Shown here: piece after piece, positions 10,711 to 23,643 of the stretch
Layout of the letters: every line of letters begins with the position of its first letter
Numbering within the stretch: position 1 is the stretch's first letter
DNA from: Carya illinoinensis
Taxonomy: Eukaryota > Streptophyta > Magnoliopsida > Fagales > Juglandaceae
DNA: 64,000 nucleotides
Reading direction: 5' to 3'
Assembly: GCF_018687715.1 (NCBI RefSeq)
Contig: NC_056767.1
Coordinates: 7,999,001 to 8,063,000 of the forward strand
Translations under genes and position numbers: made by a program
Notes under the pieces: generated by a model
The model's input: only the letters and a program-made list of their open reading frames with translations
Database searches by the model: none
What the model was told of the DNA's origin: nothing

Positions 10711-12794
10711 GCCTTTTGGGTGGTTTTCAAAGCAGAGGAACTTGCGGAAAACTTGGAAAGAAAAAAAGAAGAAAAGAAAAGCAGACGCGGCGTTATTTTG
10801 GGGAGGCTGGCATGAAGAATGACCATGAGAGCTATTTTCGTGGGAAGAGAGAGAGCTGAAAGAAAAAAGGCTAGAGAGAGACATGAGGCGAAGTTTACGG
10901 AGAGGGGCTGGTTCGTTTGGAGTGACTGGCTTCTGGTGAGACTGACTTATGAAAAAAAAAAAAGAGGAAAGAAAGTAGGGAACCAGTGAACCTTTTTGGA
11001 CTTCTGCAGAAAGAGGAGGTTTTTGACCGAAAAACTTTGGGGGCGAAAGCAGTTTTTCTTGGCTGCTGAGGTCTTGTTTTTAGGTGGTGAGGGGCTTCTT
11101 TTGGCTTTTCGGGGAGTTTGACGCTCTGGTTTTTGGGCTGCATGGAAAAGCTTCATTGGAACAGAGGGTAGCAGGTTTACGAGGGAGAAAAAGCTAGGTT
11201 CGACGGGAACATAGAGGAGACTAGGACTTTCGAGGAAAAAAAAAAAAAAAAAAAGCTTTGTAGTGCTAGGGAGAGACTTGCTCTATTTTTGGAAGGAGAA
11301 AACAGAGGAGTGGTTGGAGGATGGGAAGAGAAAAAGGGGCTGGTTTTTCTGGACGTTGGGACCGAACGGAAGTGGAGAGCAGCACAGTGGAGCTTATGGG
11401 AAGTTCGGGGTGGTGTTTCCTCTTTCGTTTGACCGGGGAGCTTTTGGAGGGGGCTTGTTTTTTCGTTGGGGACTGAAACTGAAAGAGGAGAGGTGATTTC
11501 TTGGCTTTTTTTTCGTTCGGGTCATGGGAAGTTGGATTTTTTTCTTCTTCTTTTTTTTTTTGGTAGAGGGAGGTAGAACCAGATAAACGGAGAGCACGAG
11601 GTGGATTTTTCAGCCAAAAAAAAAAAAAAAAAAGGGGAAAGGAGGAGCTGAACTTCAACGGCAGTTTTCGGATTTTTTTGTTTAAGTGAGAGGAGAGAGA
11701 CAGATTGACTTACAGAGAGAGAGCTTCGGGGGACGTGGAAACAAACGGAGGGGCACTTTTCTCGCTGGTCTGGAACACAAAACTTGGAGGAGAATATTAT
11801 TTTTCCAGGTTCTCGGACAGGGATGGAGAGGAGAAGAACAGGTGGTCACGCTAAGTGTTTACGGAGAGAGACGAGCGCAAGGGTGAGAGAGGGCTTCGAG
11901 TCACCAGGATGAGAGAGGATCTCATTTTCGTTTTGACGCTGGGTGGACTTTTGACGTACAAGGAGGGTGTGGATGCTGGCACATCGATGGAAGGAGATCG
12001 GGGCAGGGGATTGGTTCCAATTTGAAGGAGTTTTTAGCTCTATTATCTCCTCATCTTTGTTCTCTTTGTAGTATTATTTTTCTAGTGTTGATTTGATATT
12101 TTATTTTAGTTTTATTATGGAGAATATTTATTTGATGTTTATAATTTTTGTGTTGAGTATGGTTGGCTAAACTTTTATACTAAGGTTAGAGGTGAAGTTT
12201 AATAGTTTAGATATTATTTTCAGATCAATATTAGAATTTATATTGTGAATTTAATCGATTAAATAGTTTTATTATTGGATGTTTTGATTATCTATATATT
12301 TATGTTGATTTATTGTGATTTTCGAATACAATAAATGTTTAAAAAATTTTCTGTGATATTCAAATGGGTTTAAGAATGTTTTAACCATCAATCAGTTAGA
12401 TTTAATCATTAATGACTATTTTTCTTGACTTAAACGCTAAATCTTCCAATTGAACGGAATTATTTTTATATTTGAATTGAAGTAAATTGATCGAAAATAA
12501 TATTCTAAATTATTAGAAGAATCTTCGAAATCTTAGTCGTTCTCCACATCAATTTATTTAATCATTTTCATTTATTTTGTTAATTTAAAAATCGTTATCT
12601 TAGTAATTTTCTTTTCTATTTGACTACACGCTCATTTTAGTAATTTATTTTCATTATTTGAGTTGATTTTCTTCATCTCATAAGTCAATTCCTGTGGATT
12701 CGACCATGTTAGGTACTACAATACCTATATAGTTGCAGATAAAACTGTACTAAATTTTTAGTTCACTAGTTTGAGTCAAAGTTTAGGCGCAACA
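10711..12794. other. Purine-rich then AT-rich DNA with a possible LTR end
   Basis: 10720-12000 is unusually purine-rich on the plus strand (many GGAGAG and A-runs), giving meaningless basic frames. 12000-12794 is AT-rich and ends with a U5-like motif (CCTGTGGATTCGACC, then CTACAATACC) and ...GGCGCAACA at 12794, reminiscent of an LTR right end. I found no partner copy in the window and no coding domain, so identity is uncertain. Confidence 0.4.
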
Positions 12795-13793
12795 ATTTTT
12801 ATCCCTATTGAAAAAATCTAAGGATGACAATATACTTAGGCAGCGATATTGCAGTAAAGAACTAAATCAATATAGACAAATAATTGATCCAAACATAATC
12901 AATGAACCAATCTATTCAATAGAAAAAGCATGACTGAATCCATAAATAAAATAAATTTTATGATTATTCAGAGAAGAAAACATCAATAATGAATTGAGAA
13001 TAATAAAACAAAAGATTTTTAGTAATTAAAAATCAAATACTTAAATTAAAAATAAATTAAAAATAACATCTAATGTACAAGTTCATCCCTAACCCTATTT
13101 GAGAATTTAGTTACCTATAAATATAATGGACAATAAAAAACTTCAAAGAAAAATAAAGCAAATGGTAGCCATGGAAGTGATTTTTTTTTTCTCTTCAAAT
13201 CTGCCTCTTGTGCCTCTCCTCCCCTTCTATTTCATGCTAATGATATGTTTATATAGGATAGGAAAGAAATCCTAATATCTTCATAATTCCGGCATAAGAG
13301 AATCTTCATAATTCCCGCATAAAAAAATCGCTTAAATTTTAGGATTAATCTTGGCAGTCACGTACGCAGTTTAGGATTTTAAATTTGGAAATACTTATTG
13401 AAGACAACTTTATAGCCCTTTAAGATATCTTTCTAACTCATTAAGAATCGCATCAGTCCGGTATGTGTGTGAAAAGTTGCGATTAAAATAATAAAGTATA
13501 TTTAGGTTATTTCCTAACGAATTTCAAACTTAAATTTCTTGCAAGTTCCTTTTATGCTTTTTTTTCTTGATCCAAATTGCTCTCAAACCCCATGAAACTC
13601 CTCATTTGAATTTGATTAGGCTTTGACTTTCTCTTTTATAAAATCTGAAATTAAACATAAAAATATGCTTAGGAGTATCCCAAAGTAAATATAAATTTAA
13701 TTGAAGAATACACATTAATTTCGATATATTCTATTCACATTTTAGCATTTTAATCCAATAATAGGGTATTTAGAGTGCACTTCCGCTCACTCA
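12795..13793 (-). mobile_element. 5' LTR of element A-, first (U3) part
   Basis: Reverse complement of LTR A+ positions about 3435-4330: shared blocks include CTATTATTGGATTAAAATGC at the start, AATCACTTCCATGG and GGGATGAACTTG. It begins on the minus strand at 13793 (TGAGTG...) and breaks off near 12795; its continuation is at 7111. It lacks the MITE present in LTR A+. Confidence 0.75.
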
Positions 13794-14379
13794 TTATAAA
13801 TATATTATTATGAATTAATGAGGTGGATTCCAAAACCTTAGTTCATTCTGCATTAGTAGTTTATACATTGATTAGATTAATTTATATCTTTTGAATTTAT
13901 TTTAGTTCTTTTATTGTGATTAGTTTATTAAATTAATTATTTCTTGCTTTGGTACATTGATTGTTTAGTTATTAATTTCTTGTTTTATTTTAGAACCCAT
14001 TTTTCTTAACTAGATTAGATTTTATTTAGTTTATATTTGGTTTATTTCCTACATTTTTTACAAGTACCTATGGGTTCGACCTCATTCTTGCTAAACTATA
14101 TTTTGGTATAGTCCATGCACTTGTGAGTATAATTAAAATTTTACAATATCTCCTCCGTAATTCACTTGGTTTCCTATTGTAATGGTCTTTGTACCATTTT
14201 CCAATATTATTTCCTTTGGAGACATTGTTGAACATATACATGATCGATTAAATGTGAAACTGTAGATACTACATGGTCCCCATGAGCCATGTGCTCCTAT
14301 CAGTATCTCATCACATCACATGTATTTGTGCTAGCTGTAAGTATGTCATGATAATTGAATTGATTTAAAAAGTCATAAA
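13794..14379. other. AT-rich flank of element B, possible LTR remnant
   Basis: No coding sequence. Around 14065-14120 a U5-like motif (GGGTTCGACC, then TATTTTGGTATAGTCC) suggests the end of another old plus-strand LTR. Bases 14375-14379 are ATAAA, the left target duplication of element B. Confidence 0.4.
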
Positions 14380-15692
14380 TTATTCACTCAAAATAATGCT
14401 TCCAAATATAAAAGCATGTTTAGAGTATAGTGTGAGTGCCCAAGATCATTTCCACAGGGATGACTATATTAACATAACCCAACAAAATGTAAATAAGAAA
14501 AACAATATAAACAAAGTGGAAGATAAGATATGGTAGAACAAATTCTCCTTATGAAAGAGATATGTTCTCAAATACGGAAGACGGGTTGTATGCAATGAAT
14601 TGTAGTGAATGTAGGATGATTTAGAAGTGTGACAAGTGAAATAGGGGATTCAATTCTTCTAAGAATAATGTAAACCTAAGAACCAGATCAACAATGTTTA
14701 AAGTTGAGACAATAAAATGTAAAGTGTGAGTGAAATCTTTGAAAATTAAAACTGGAAAATATCTGTTAGGGATACAGATTTAGGGTTTTCTCTATCATTA
14801 GGTTATAATTGCTGGGTGCATCTGCTTATGCTAACTCAATCAAGATAATAACACTTAAGAAACAAAGAATAGTAAAACTCAGATAAAGGCACCAATTGGA
14901 ATAAAACCTTCACTGCATTATCATCCATTTTCATCTCAAGACTCATAGTGGATAGATCCTTGATTATTTCAAGGTCCTGATGTGCCGTGAGTCTACAACA
15001 AGTCAAGAACAAGAGATTTATCCAAACCGATAGTAAATAAGGCATGAACATACAACAACATATTCATATTAAGTATAATAGCAACAAATAACCATCGATA
15101 ATGAAGGAAAGAAACCCTTCCTCTGCAACCCTAGCTATAGAAATTAGCCACAAATCATCATTTGATAGATGATTTGAAAACCCTAAAAAGTAAGAAAAAT
15201 AGTAATTGTTATGAAAACAAAACCGAACTTAAGAATCCAAGAATGGATGTCAATTGATTGCCTTCTGTGGTGCACCTGCTCTCCTTTTATCCTCTCCTTC
15301 CATCATCTCCATCTTCTCTCTCTTCTAACCGAATCCTCTCAGTTTCTCGATTTTGCCCTCTAAGGGATGAGGTGTTCCTCAATCCTTCTTGATGAATGAA
15401 GGTGAGCTGCAGCAGAGGCTTTCACGCAGGCAATAACTTATCAGATCTGAACTCAATGGTTGGGCCATATGCTGATTTCAGGCTTTCATTATTAGGATTA
15501 GTCCTTAATACCTTCAAGTAAACATTCAGCCCATTAAACAAGTAAAATAGTACATTTATCCTCTTAATTAGCAATTTCAAAGGTCCAGGATTTTATCTAA
15601 AAATCTCACAATTAATGTCACTTTTTGGACTATTTTATCTTGATTTCTCTCAATTGTAAGCAGATATTATAACCAAAATATCTTGACAATCA
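14380..15692 (-). repeat. 3' LTR of element B
   Basis: 1,313 bp. On the minus strand it starts TGATTGTCAAG after the polypurine tract and ends at 14380. It aligns along its length with 22321-23643 with scattered differences and small indels; the terminal dinucleotide at 14380 is TT on the plus strand, not TG. Confidence 0.92.
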
Positions 15693-16751
15693 CACCCCCC
15701 AACTTACCTTTTGCTAGTCCCTTAGCAAATGTAGTTTTTGGTTACAAATATCAACAATTACCCTTATACCCTTCATGGGTGGAAATTACCAATCAGACAA
15801 AATTCCAGGATGCAATAGACATTTTAGTTCTAAGAAGGAGTTTATGCACAAAATTGTCTGATCACCACAGTAAGTATCAAAGAAAGATGAATGCTGCTAA
15901 TCATTGTGTGTCATGAATATAGATCCCATGGTTGGCCACCAGAGGTCATTAATTGTCTCATCTATAGCAGCTGTTCAAGGGGGGCCCTAACCTCCCTCTC
16001 TCTTTGATTCAAAACCATTGTAAAAAGTGGCTTTCACGCTACTCCATTTTGAAAGACCTTTCCATACAAAGAGTCTCGGAAGTAGGCAGCCTTTTCTTAT
16101 TAGACTAAATTGGTTTTTTTTTTTAATTTTAATTCAAAAAGATCCTTGGCTTGTCCCTTTTCTTATGTATAAACTTTACTAGCACTTTTCCTAAGCCAAT
16201 AGGATATGGTTCATTAGAGACCTTGAACAACTGCCTAGTCTGATTACATTAATACCCACAAAGTGTCAGTCCAATTTGTCTCGGTGTAAGTGGTGTCAAT
16301 ACTTAGCAAGAGTCCTTTTTATGATAACAATCTTGGTTAAAGAGACATATTCACATAAATAAACCCCTTTTTTGACCCAAATTTTGTATGCTTTTGTTTC
16401 ATCAAGTCTAATCAAGCTTCCTGAGAGGTGTATAAAGAAGTTGTTGCTGCTATTATAAACCAATCATTGACAATGCCCCTGGTAGTTTATTGTGATGTGC
16501 AACATTATGACACTGAGATGAAATTCATAAGACTGAAATTAGACTGATACTAAATTCCACTCCCCACCCCAACTGAATGTAAGCATTGTCCTAAATGGTT
16601 CAGAGTTATAAACATGGGAAAGAGTGAGAAAGTGCAGAGTTAGAGCAGTACCTGAGTGCAGAGTTAGAGTAGTGTTCAAAGAGAAATATGCATAGAAGAC
16701 AAAAGTACTACACCAAAAAGGGAAACCTTATTAATGAGTTTAGGCAATTAT
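15693..16751 (-). other. 3' non-coding region of element B with two G-rich tracts
   Basis: The polypurine tract AAGTTGGGGGGTG (minus strand, 15693-15706) abuts the LTR and primes plus-strand DNA synthesis. A second tract, CAGTTGGGGTGGGGAG near 16558-16575, preceded by TTAGGACAATG, sits just after the integrase end, the same arrangement as in elements A+ and C. No coding frame between them. Confidence 0.7.
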
Positions 16752-17870
16752 TTAAAAGGAAATGGGATTAAGGAGATTCAGGGTGGTCTCTTCAAGTGGA
16801 AAGTTTGAGAAAAATGGTTTTAGTCTCTGACCATTAAGTTGGAAGGAGTTACCATTCTGAGGGTTCAGAAGTTCCACAGCTCCATGAGAAGTCACAGCTT
16901 TTACCACATAAGGGCCACTCCATCGAGATTTCAACTTTCTAGGGAAGAGGTGTAATCTGGAGTTGTATAGCAGCACTTGTTGGTCTGGGTAGAAAGATTT
17001 CCTTTGGATATGTCTGTCATGGAAGTGCTTCATATGCTCTTTAGACAATTTGGCATTATCATAAGCATCCCTTCAAAGTTCTTCCAACTCAGCAATCTGC
17101 AGCTTCCTAGATGAACCAGATTGGCCAGCATCAAAATTAAACTGTTTAATGCCCCAGTAAGCTTTGTGTTCTACCTCTACAGGCAAGTGACATGCTTTAC
17201 CATAGACTAGTCTATATGGTGACACTCCCAAAATTATTTTGTAAGCAGTCCTATATGCCCAAAGTGCATCAGATAACCTTACAGACCAATCTTTTTTATT
17301 AGGGCTAACAGTTTTCTCAAGAAAATGTTTGATCTCCCTACTGACTAATTCAGCTTGGCCATTGGTCTGAGGATGGTATGGTGTGGAAACCTTGTGATGG
17401 ATCCCATATTTTTTCAATAAAACAACAAAGAGTTTATTACAAAAATGGGACCCATTATGACTAATTATGGCTTTGGGCATACCAAACCGTGCAAAAATAT
17501 TTTCTTTGAGAAATTTCAAGACAGTGTGATGGTCACAGTTTCTGGATGGAATGGCTTCTACCCATTTTGACACATAGTCAACAGCAAGCAAAATGTAGAG
17601 GTAACCAAAAGAGGAGGGGAATGATCCCATAAAGTCTATGCCCCAACAATCAAAGATTTCTAGAACTAGAATTGGTTATATTGGCATCATGTTTCTTTTA
17701 GTAATTCCCCCTAGTTTTTGACAAGGTTCACAAGATTTGCAAACAATGTAAGTGTCTTTGAACATTGTTGGCCAATAAAATCCACTTTGTAAAATCTTAG
17801 CTACAGTTTTGTGAGTAGAAAAATACCCACCACAAGTTTCAGAATGGCAGAAAGTGAGTATGGCAGAAAA
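16752..17870 (-). pseudogene. Integrase of element B, catalytically damaged
   Basis: In order: zinc-binding region near 17850-17700 (Cys pair in CKSCEPC), interrupted by a stop near 17668; catalytic core at 17630-17073 with [13 protein letters not shown] (first Asp), [11 protein letters not shown], then [11 protein letters not shown], where the second catalytic Asp expected from the family (IISD in element C) is His; [12 protein letters not shown] carries the Glu. After a stop near 17058 the same frame continues at 17048-16752 with the C-terminal domain (SRWSGPYVV, LNGQRLK). The D-to-H change alone should abolish strand transfer. It is in a different frame from the upstream RNase H segment, so at least one frameshift lies near 17890. 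Confidence 0.85.
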
Positions 17871-17896
17871 TTCATTGTCAAGAACACATTTTCTAA

Positions 17897-19942
17897 TTAT
17901 TTGGTTAGAGCAATATTTAAAAAGGTAAGGTTCATCATAGAGAAAAACTTAGCCTCAACTTTCATTCTTCTGATGTCTTGTGCTGTCCAATGGCTTGGAG
18001 TTTGACTTGTCACCAGAAAATTCACCAAGTCAGCATACCAGGGTAGAATATTAACTGCAAATAGATTCTCATCAGGAAAAGATTCAGAAATAGGGGGATT
18101 TTGAATGGTTGAGTTTAAGGTAAGCCAAGATAAATGATCTGCTACAACATTTTCCACCCCTTTCTTATCTTTTATGGTAATGTTAAATTCTTGTAATAAA
18201 AGGATCCACCTAATGAGCCTAGGTTTTGCATCTCTTTTTGTTAATAGAAATTTCAATGTAGCATGGTCAGTAAAGATAATGACAGGAGAACCAAGCAAAT
18301 AGGCCCTAAACTTTTCTAATGCAAATACTACAGCTAGCAATTCCTTCTATGTAGTAGAGTAGTTTTTCTGAGCATCATTTAAGGTTTTGCTAGCATAGTA
18401 TATCACATGAGGCAGTTTATTTTTTCTTTGGCCTAATGCTGCCCCAACAACAAAATCACTGGCATCACACATTATCTCAAACGGCAATGTCCAGTCAGGT
18501 GGTTGAATTATAGGGGCAGTAATGAGGTTAGCTTTCTATTGGTTAAAGGCAGTTTGACACTCTTCAGACCAAGTAAAACTAACATCATGCATCAACAAAT
18601 GGCATAAAGGTTTTGAGATTGAACTGAAGTTTTTGATGAATCCTCTATAGAAACTAGAATGGCCTAAAAGTGATCTTATGTCTTTTACACTTCTAGGGAT
18701 AGGTAAGTTTGCAATCAGTTCCACTTTAGATTTGTCGACCTCAATACCCCTTTCAGACACAGCATGCCCAAGGACTATTCCTTGTTGTACCATAAAGTGG
18801 CAATTATCCCAGTTAAGTAGTAATTGCTTTTCTTCACACCTAGCCAAAACAATTTTTAGGTTAGCCAAACATGAGTCAAAACTTTTTCCAAACACTGACA
18901 AATCATCCATAAAAACTTCAACTGTTTCATCAATTAAATCACTGAAAATTCCTAACATACATCTTTGAAAGGTGGCAGGGGCATTGCACAGGCCAAAGGG
19001 CACTCTTTTGAAAGCAAAAGTCCCAAAAGGACATGTAAATGTTGTCTTTTCTTGGTCCTTAGGGGCAATTTCGATTTGGTAATACCCAAAATAGCCATCT
19101 AAAAAGCAGTAAAATTCATGCCTAGCCACCTTTTCTAAGATTTGGTCAAGGAAAGGCAGAGGAAAATGGTATTTCCTAGGAGCTGCATTCAACTTCCTAT
19201 AGTCTATGCACATTCTCCATCCAGTTGTCATTCTAGTAGGTATTAATTCCCCTTTTTCATTCTTGACCATTGTGACACCAGATTTTTTTGGTACCACTTG
19301 AATGGGGCTTACCCATTGACTATCTGCTATAGGGTAAATAATACCTATGTCTAATAATTTCAGGACTTCTTTCTTAACTACCTCTTTCAATGTAGGGTTC
19401 AATCTTCTTTGCATCTCCCTAGAGGGTTTAAATCCTTCCTCTAAATAAATTCTATGGGTGCAAGTTAAGGGATTTATACCTCTCATGTCAGCAATGGTCC
19501 ACCCAATGGCATACTTGTGTTGTACTAACACACGAAGCAAGTTACTTTCTTGCTCAGCAGTGAGTTGAGATGAGATTACCACTGGAAAAGGCTCCTCAGG
19601 TCCCAAATAAGCATATTTTAGCTCCTTTGGAAGGGCTTTCAGCTCCAATTGTGGGCTTTTCTTACTTGAGGACTTAGTGGGCTTTGGTGTGAGGGGTAAA
19701 GGTTTGATCTTAGGCCTCCACTTGGCATCACTTGAGCTTCCTACAGCAAGGATGGGAGAGATATAATTAGCATCAATAGATAGAAATTCTTCAACACAAT
19801 TTTCAACAGAGTCAATATTTAAGAATAGATCCTCAAAAGGGATTGCTTCCAAGGAATTGACTTCCTGCACTTCTTCTAGTTCTTGAGGTTGCTTGCATAA
19901 ATTGAAAATGTTAAGCTCTAAAGTCATGTTGCCAAAACTCAC
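17897..19942 (-). pseudogene. Reverse transcriptase-RNase H of element B, interrupted
   Basis: The 468-codon frame 19942-18536 holds the linker (LPKELKYAYLGPEEPFPVV) and the full RT: KKSGVTMVKNEKGE, WRMCIDYRKLN, FPLPFLDQ, FCFLDGY-type segment, [12 protein letters not shown] and the active-site box VEVFMDDLSVFG. Stops near 18536 and 18345 interrupt the RNase H, which continues in the same frame at 18340-17897 ([36 protein letters not shown]). RT copies the element RNA and RNase H removes it. The protease upstream is in another frame. The RT domain itself is fully open. Confidence 0.9.
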
Positions 19943-19944
19943 TT

Positions 19945-20661
19945 TTAAAACTCCATTCTACAGTTTATAATAACATTAGAGGTTGCTAAGAAAGGTCTCC
20001 CTAAGATCACTGGAGCAGAAGAGACATTAGTTGGAGTAATTAGTTTCATATCCAGCACCACAAAGTCTACATGATAATAAAATCTATCAACTTGTACTAA
20101 TACATCTTCCACCACTCCCATAGGCATTTTAATGGACCTATCAGCTAACTGTAGAATTATAGAAGTTGGTTTTAATTCACCCAATCCCAGCTGTTCATAC
20201 ACACTATAGGGTAACAGATTTACCCCTGATCCTAAATCAAGCAAAGCTTGGCCAATTTTGGCATCACCAATTATGCAAGAGATACTAGGTGAGCCAGGGT
20301 CTTTGTATTTAGGGGGTGTGTGATTTTGGATGATGGCACTGACTTGCTCAGTGAGAAAAAAGGCTTTTTTTTTAACATTCAACTTTCTTTTGATAGTGCA
20401 CAAATCCTTCAAAAATTTTGCATAAGCAGAGATTTGTTTGATGATATCTAGAAGTGGAATGCTTATTCTAACTTGTTTAAAAATTTCCAAAATTTCAGAA
20501 TTTTGTTTTTCTTTATGCACATAAATCAGCCTTTGAGGAAATGGAGCAGGTATGGATTCAGAACTCTCAAAATTTTCAACATGTAATTCACCATCTAGTT
20601 TTGAGTTAGATTCCTTACCTGAGTTCCCAAATATGTTCAGGCTTATGCACAATCTTACCAC
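19945..20661 (-). pseudogene. Aspartic protease region of element B
   Basis: 238 open codons. The active-site motif is ALLDLGSGVNLLP, the Athila form of D-T/S-G-A, followed by LADRSIKMP and VVEDVLVQVDRFYY and the flap-region motif VILGRPFLATSNVIINCR, all typical of this lineage. The protease matures the Gag-Pol polyprotein. It is out of frame with the RT that follows by two bases and separated from gag upstream by stops, so the polyprotein is broken. Confidence 0.85.
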
Positions 20662-20767
20662 TTCTCAAGGTTGTGATGGCTTTCACAGCCTTCACATTGA
20701 GCCCTTCTACTTGAGGTTGCTGAGTTTGTGGATTGGGTTGAGGTTGGACTAGAAACTTTCATTTTTC

Positions 20768-22119
20768 CTAGGTACTCAAAGTGGTAGTCACTTTTGTGAG
20801 TGTCCCTTTTACGTCATTTATGGCTTGGGAATTCTGGTTATTTATGGTTGATTGGCTTTGCATGAACTGTTGGAGGTTAACAATGAGTTGCGATATGGAC
20901 TCTTCTAAATTCTTTTTCTGGGTGAAGTGAGGCTGGTTGGGGTAATGTGAAGGTCCTGATGGTGGTGCATAGGGCATGTAGGGTGCTGTGGAGGAAAAAG
21001 CTTGCTGGTCAGTTTTCCAACTGAGATTAGTATGGTTCTTCCAGCCTGCATTGTAAGTGTTAGAAAATGGCCCTGAATAATTATTAGCAATCATGTTCAT
21101 AGCATTAGGTTGATCTAACAATATCTCTTTAAAAGTAGGTATGGTAGGGCATGCATGAGTGCTATGCCCTTGGTCCTCACAAATTCCACATTTATCAACA
21201 TTTGGGGCAACACATGCATTTCATTAACCTTTTTCAGTTCAATAGATTCTAATTTCTTAGAAATCTGGGCTATTCTAGCATGCAAGTCATCAACTTCTTT
21301 GAGTTGATATTTCCCACTCCCAAATGTACCCCGTACATTTTCAGATAATTCCAATATCAGAAACATCCCATGACTGGGCATTCTTAGCCAAATAATTGAA
21401 ATATTCAAAAGCTTCATCAGGATCCTTGCCAAAAAAACTCACCATTACACATGGTTTCAACAAACTGTTTCATTTTGGGATGCAAACTTTCATAGAAAAA
21501 ACTAATGACTCTCCAATGTTTATAACCATGATGAGGGAAAGCATTCAATAAATCTTTAAACCTTTCTCGGCTTTGATAAAAAGTTTCACCATCTTTTTGC
21601 CCAAAATTCATAATCTACCTTTTTAGGGCATTTGTTCAATGCATGTGAAAGAATTTTTTAAGAAACTCAGTTTGCATCTCTTGCCAAGTTCCTATGGACC
21701 GAGGCCTTATAGAATTCAGCCATGTTTTGGGAAAAAGGAAACAGTTTCAACCTAATCACTTCCTCAGTACATGTCCTATCCATGAATGTAGAGCACACTT
21801 CTTCAAATTCTTTAATATGCAAATAAGGATTTTTAGATTCCATTCCATGAAAATGAGAAATCAATGGGATCATCCCAGGTTTAAAATTGAAATTATTTGC
21901 ATTTAAAGGTTGAATAATGCAAGAAGGAGGACTAGTTCTGACTGGCTGTAAGTATTCTCTCAATGTCCTATTATGGTTCAAGTTTTCCTGATCCTCATTT
22001 TCAGCCATGTTACTTAAATTTTTAGAGGATGACTCAAAAGATATGGATGCAGATTCTGTGGATGAAAGTGACTCAATCCTAGTTAATCGTGATGCTTGAT
22101 CTCTAGTCCAAACAAACAT
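20768..22119 (-). pseudogene. gag of element B, frameshifted
   Basis: Four frame segments make up Gag: 22119-21667 (N-terminal part with LREYLQPVRTSPPSCI, HFHGMESKNPYLHIKEFEEV and IRLKLFPFS), 21611-21417 (YQSRERFKDLLNAFPHHGY), 21432-21115 and 21121-20768. The zinc knuckle CGICEDQGHSTHAC (C-x2-C-x4-H-x4-C) is intact near 21195-21150, followed by NTYNAGWKNHTNLSW. Frame changes lie near 21690, 21430 and 21200. Gag would form the nucleocapsid; this copy cannot. Confidence 0.85.
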
Positions 22120-22296
22120 GCATTCTAAACATAAACAGATTCAAAACAGATGTAAGACAAACTAAAGGAACAAAACATTGGCACAAGAAAATTTTCAACA
22201 AGGGAGATGAGAGTTGTTACCCAGTTTGTGACGAGGTTCACAGATACACTCCTTGCACTTTTTTTTTTTACAAGAAAGATTATGTTTCACTAGTTG

Positions 22297-22314
22297 TCCC
22301 CGACAATGGCGCCA
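22297..22314 (-). other. Primer binding site of element B
   Basis: On the minus strand TGGCGCCATTGTCGGGGA follows the LTR end ...TCA after six bases (AGTTTT). This is the usual Athila/Tat-type site, complementary to a tRNA 3' end (tRNA-Asp in the literature I recall). Confidence 0.88.
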
Positions 22315-22320
22315 AAAACT

Positions 22321-23643
22321 TGATTCACTCAAAATAATACTTCCAAGTATAAAAGCATGTTTAGAGTATAGTGTGAGTGCCCAAGGTAATTTCCACAGGG
22401 ATGACTATGTTAACATAACCCAACAAAATGTAAATAAGTAAAACAATATAAACAAAGTGGAAGATAAGATCTGGTAGAATAAATTCTCCTTATGAAAGAG
22501 ATATGTTCTCAAATACAGAAGAGGGGTTGTATGCAATGGATTGCAGTGAATGTAGGATGATTTAGAAGTGTGACAAGTGAAATAGGGGATTCAATTCTTC
22601 TAAGAATAATGCAAACATAAGAATCAGATCAACAATGTTTAAAGTTGAGACAGTAAAATATAAAGTGTGAGTGAAATCTTTGAAACTTAAAACTAGAAAA
22701 TATCTGTTAGAAAGAGTAAATACTAGGGATACAGATTCAGGGTTTCCTCTATCATCAGGTTATAATTTTTGGGTGCATCTACTTATGCTAACTCAATCAA
22801 GATAATAACACTTAAGAAACAAAGAACAGTAAAATCGGCATCGATTGGAATAAAACCTTCATTGCATTATCATCCATTTTCATCTCAAGACTCACAGTGG
22901 ATAGATCCTTGATTATTTCAAGGTCCTGATGTGCCGTGAGTCTACAACAGGTCAAGAACAAGAGATTTATCCAAACTGATAGTAAATAAGGCAACAGCAT
23001 ATAGCAACAAATACGTATTAAGTATAATAGCAACAAATAACCATCGATAATGAAGGAAGGAAACCCCTTCCTCTGCAACCCTAGCTATAGAAATTAGCCC
23101 CAAATCATCCTTTGATAGATGATTTGAAAACCATAAAAAGTAAGAAAAAAAGTAATTGTTCTGAAAACAAAACCGAACTAAAGAATCCAAGAAAGGATGT
23201 GAATTGATCCCCTTCTGTGGTGCACCTCCTCTCCTTTCATCCTCTCCTTCCATCATCTCCATCTTCTCTCTCTTCTAACCGAATCCTCTTAGTTCCTCGG
23301 TTCTGCCCTCTAAGGGATGAGGTGTTCCTCAATCCTTCTTGATGAATGAAGGTGAGCTGCAGCAGAGGCTTTCACAGAGGCCTTAACTCATCAGATCTGA
23401 ACTCAATGACCAGGCCATATGTGGATTTTGGGCTTTCATTATTAGGATTAGGCCTTAATACCTGCAAGCAGAACATTCAGCCCTTTAAATAAGTAAAATA
23501 GTACATTTATCCTCTTAATTAGCAATTTCAAAGGTCCAGGATTTTGTCTAAAAATCTCACAATTAATCTCACTTTTTGGACTATTTTATCTTGATTTCTC
23601 TCAATTGTAAGCAGATATTATAACCAAAATATCTTAACAATCA
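22321..23643 (-). repeat. 5' LTR of element B
   Basis: 1,323 bp, starting on the minus strand at 23643 (TGATTGTTAAG) and ending ...GTGAATCA at 22321. It should contain promoter and polyadenylation signals. Direct repeat of 14380-15692. Confidence 0.92.

Larger units (their letters stand above)
14380..23643 (-). mobile_element. Element B: complete minus-strand Athila-type LTR retrotransposon
   Basis: Two directly repeated LTRs (14380-15692 and 22321-23643) are flanked by a perfect 5-bp duplication ATAAA (14375-14379 and 23644-23648). Minus-strand order from the right: LTR, primer binding site, gag, protease, reverse transcriptase-RNase H, integrase, 1.06-kb 3' region with polypurine tract, LTR. 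The order RT-RH-INT defines Ty3/gypsy; FMDD at the RT active site, the primer site type and the long 3' region point to the Athila lineage. Every coding domain carries stops or frameshifts and the integrase has lost a catalytic residue, so the copy is inactive. Confidence 0.93.

Noticed and set aside
10711..12000. Coding region in the purine-rich block
   Set aside because: Frames are short, basic and unlike any family, and change with the A-runs.
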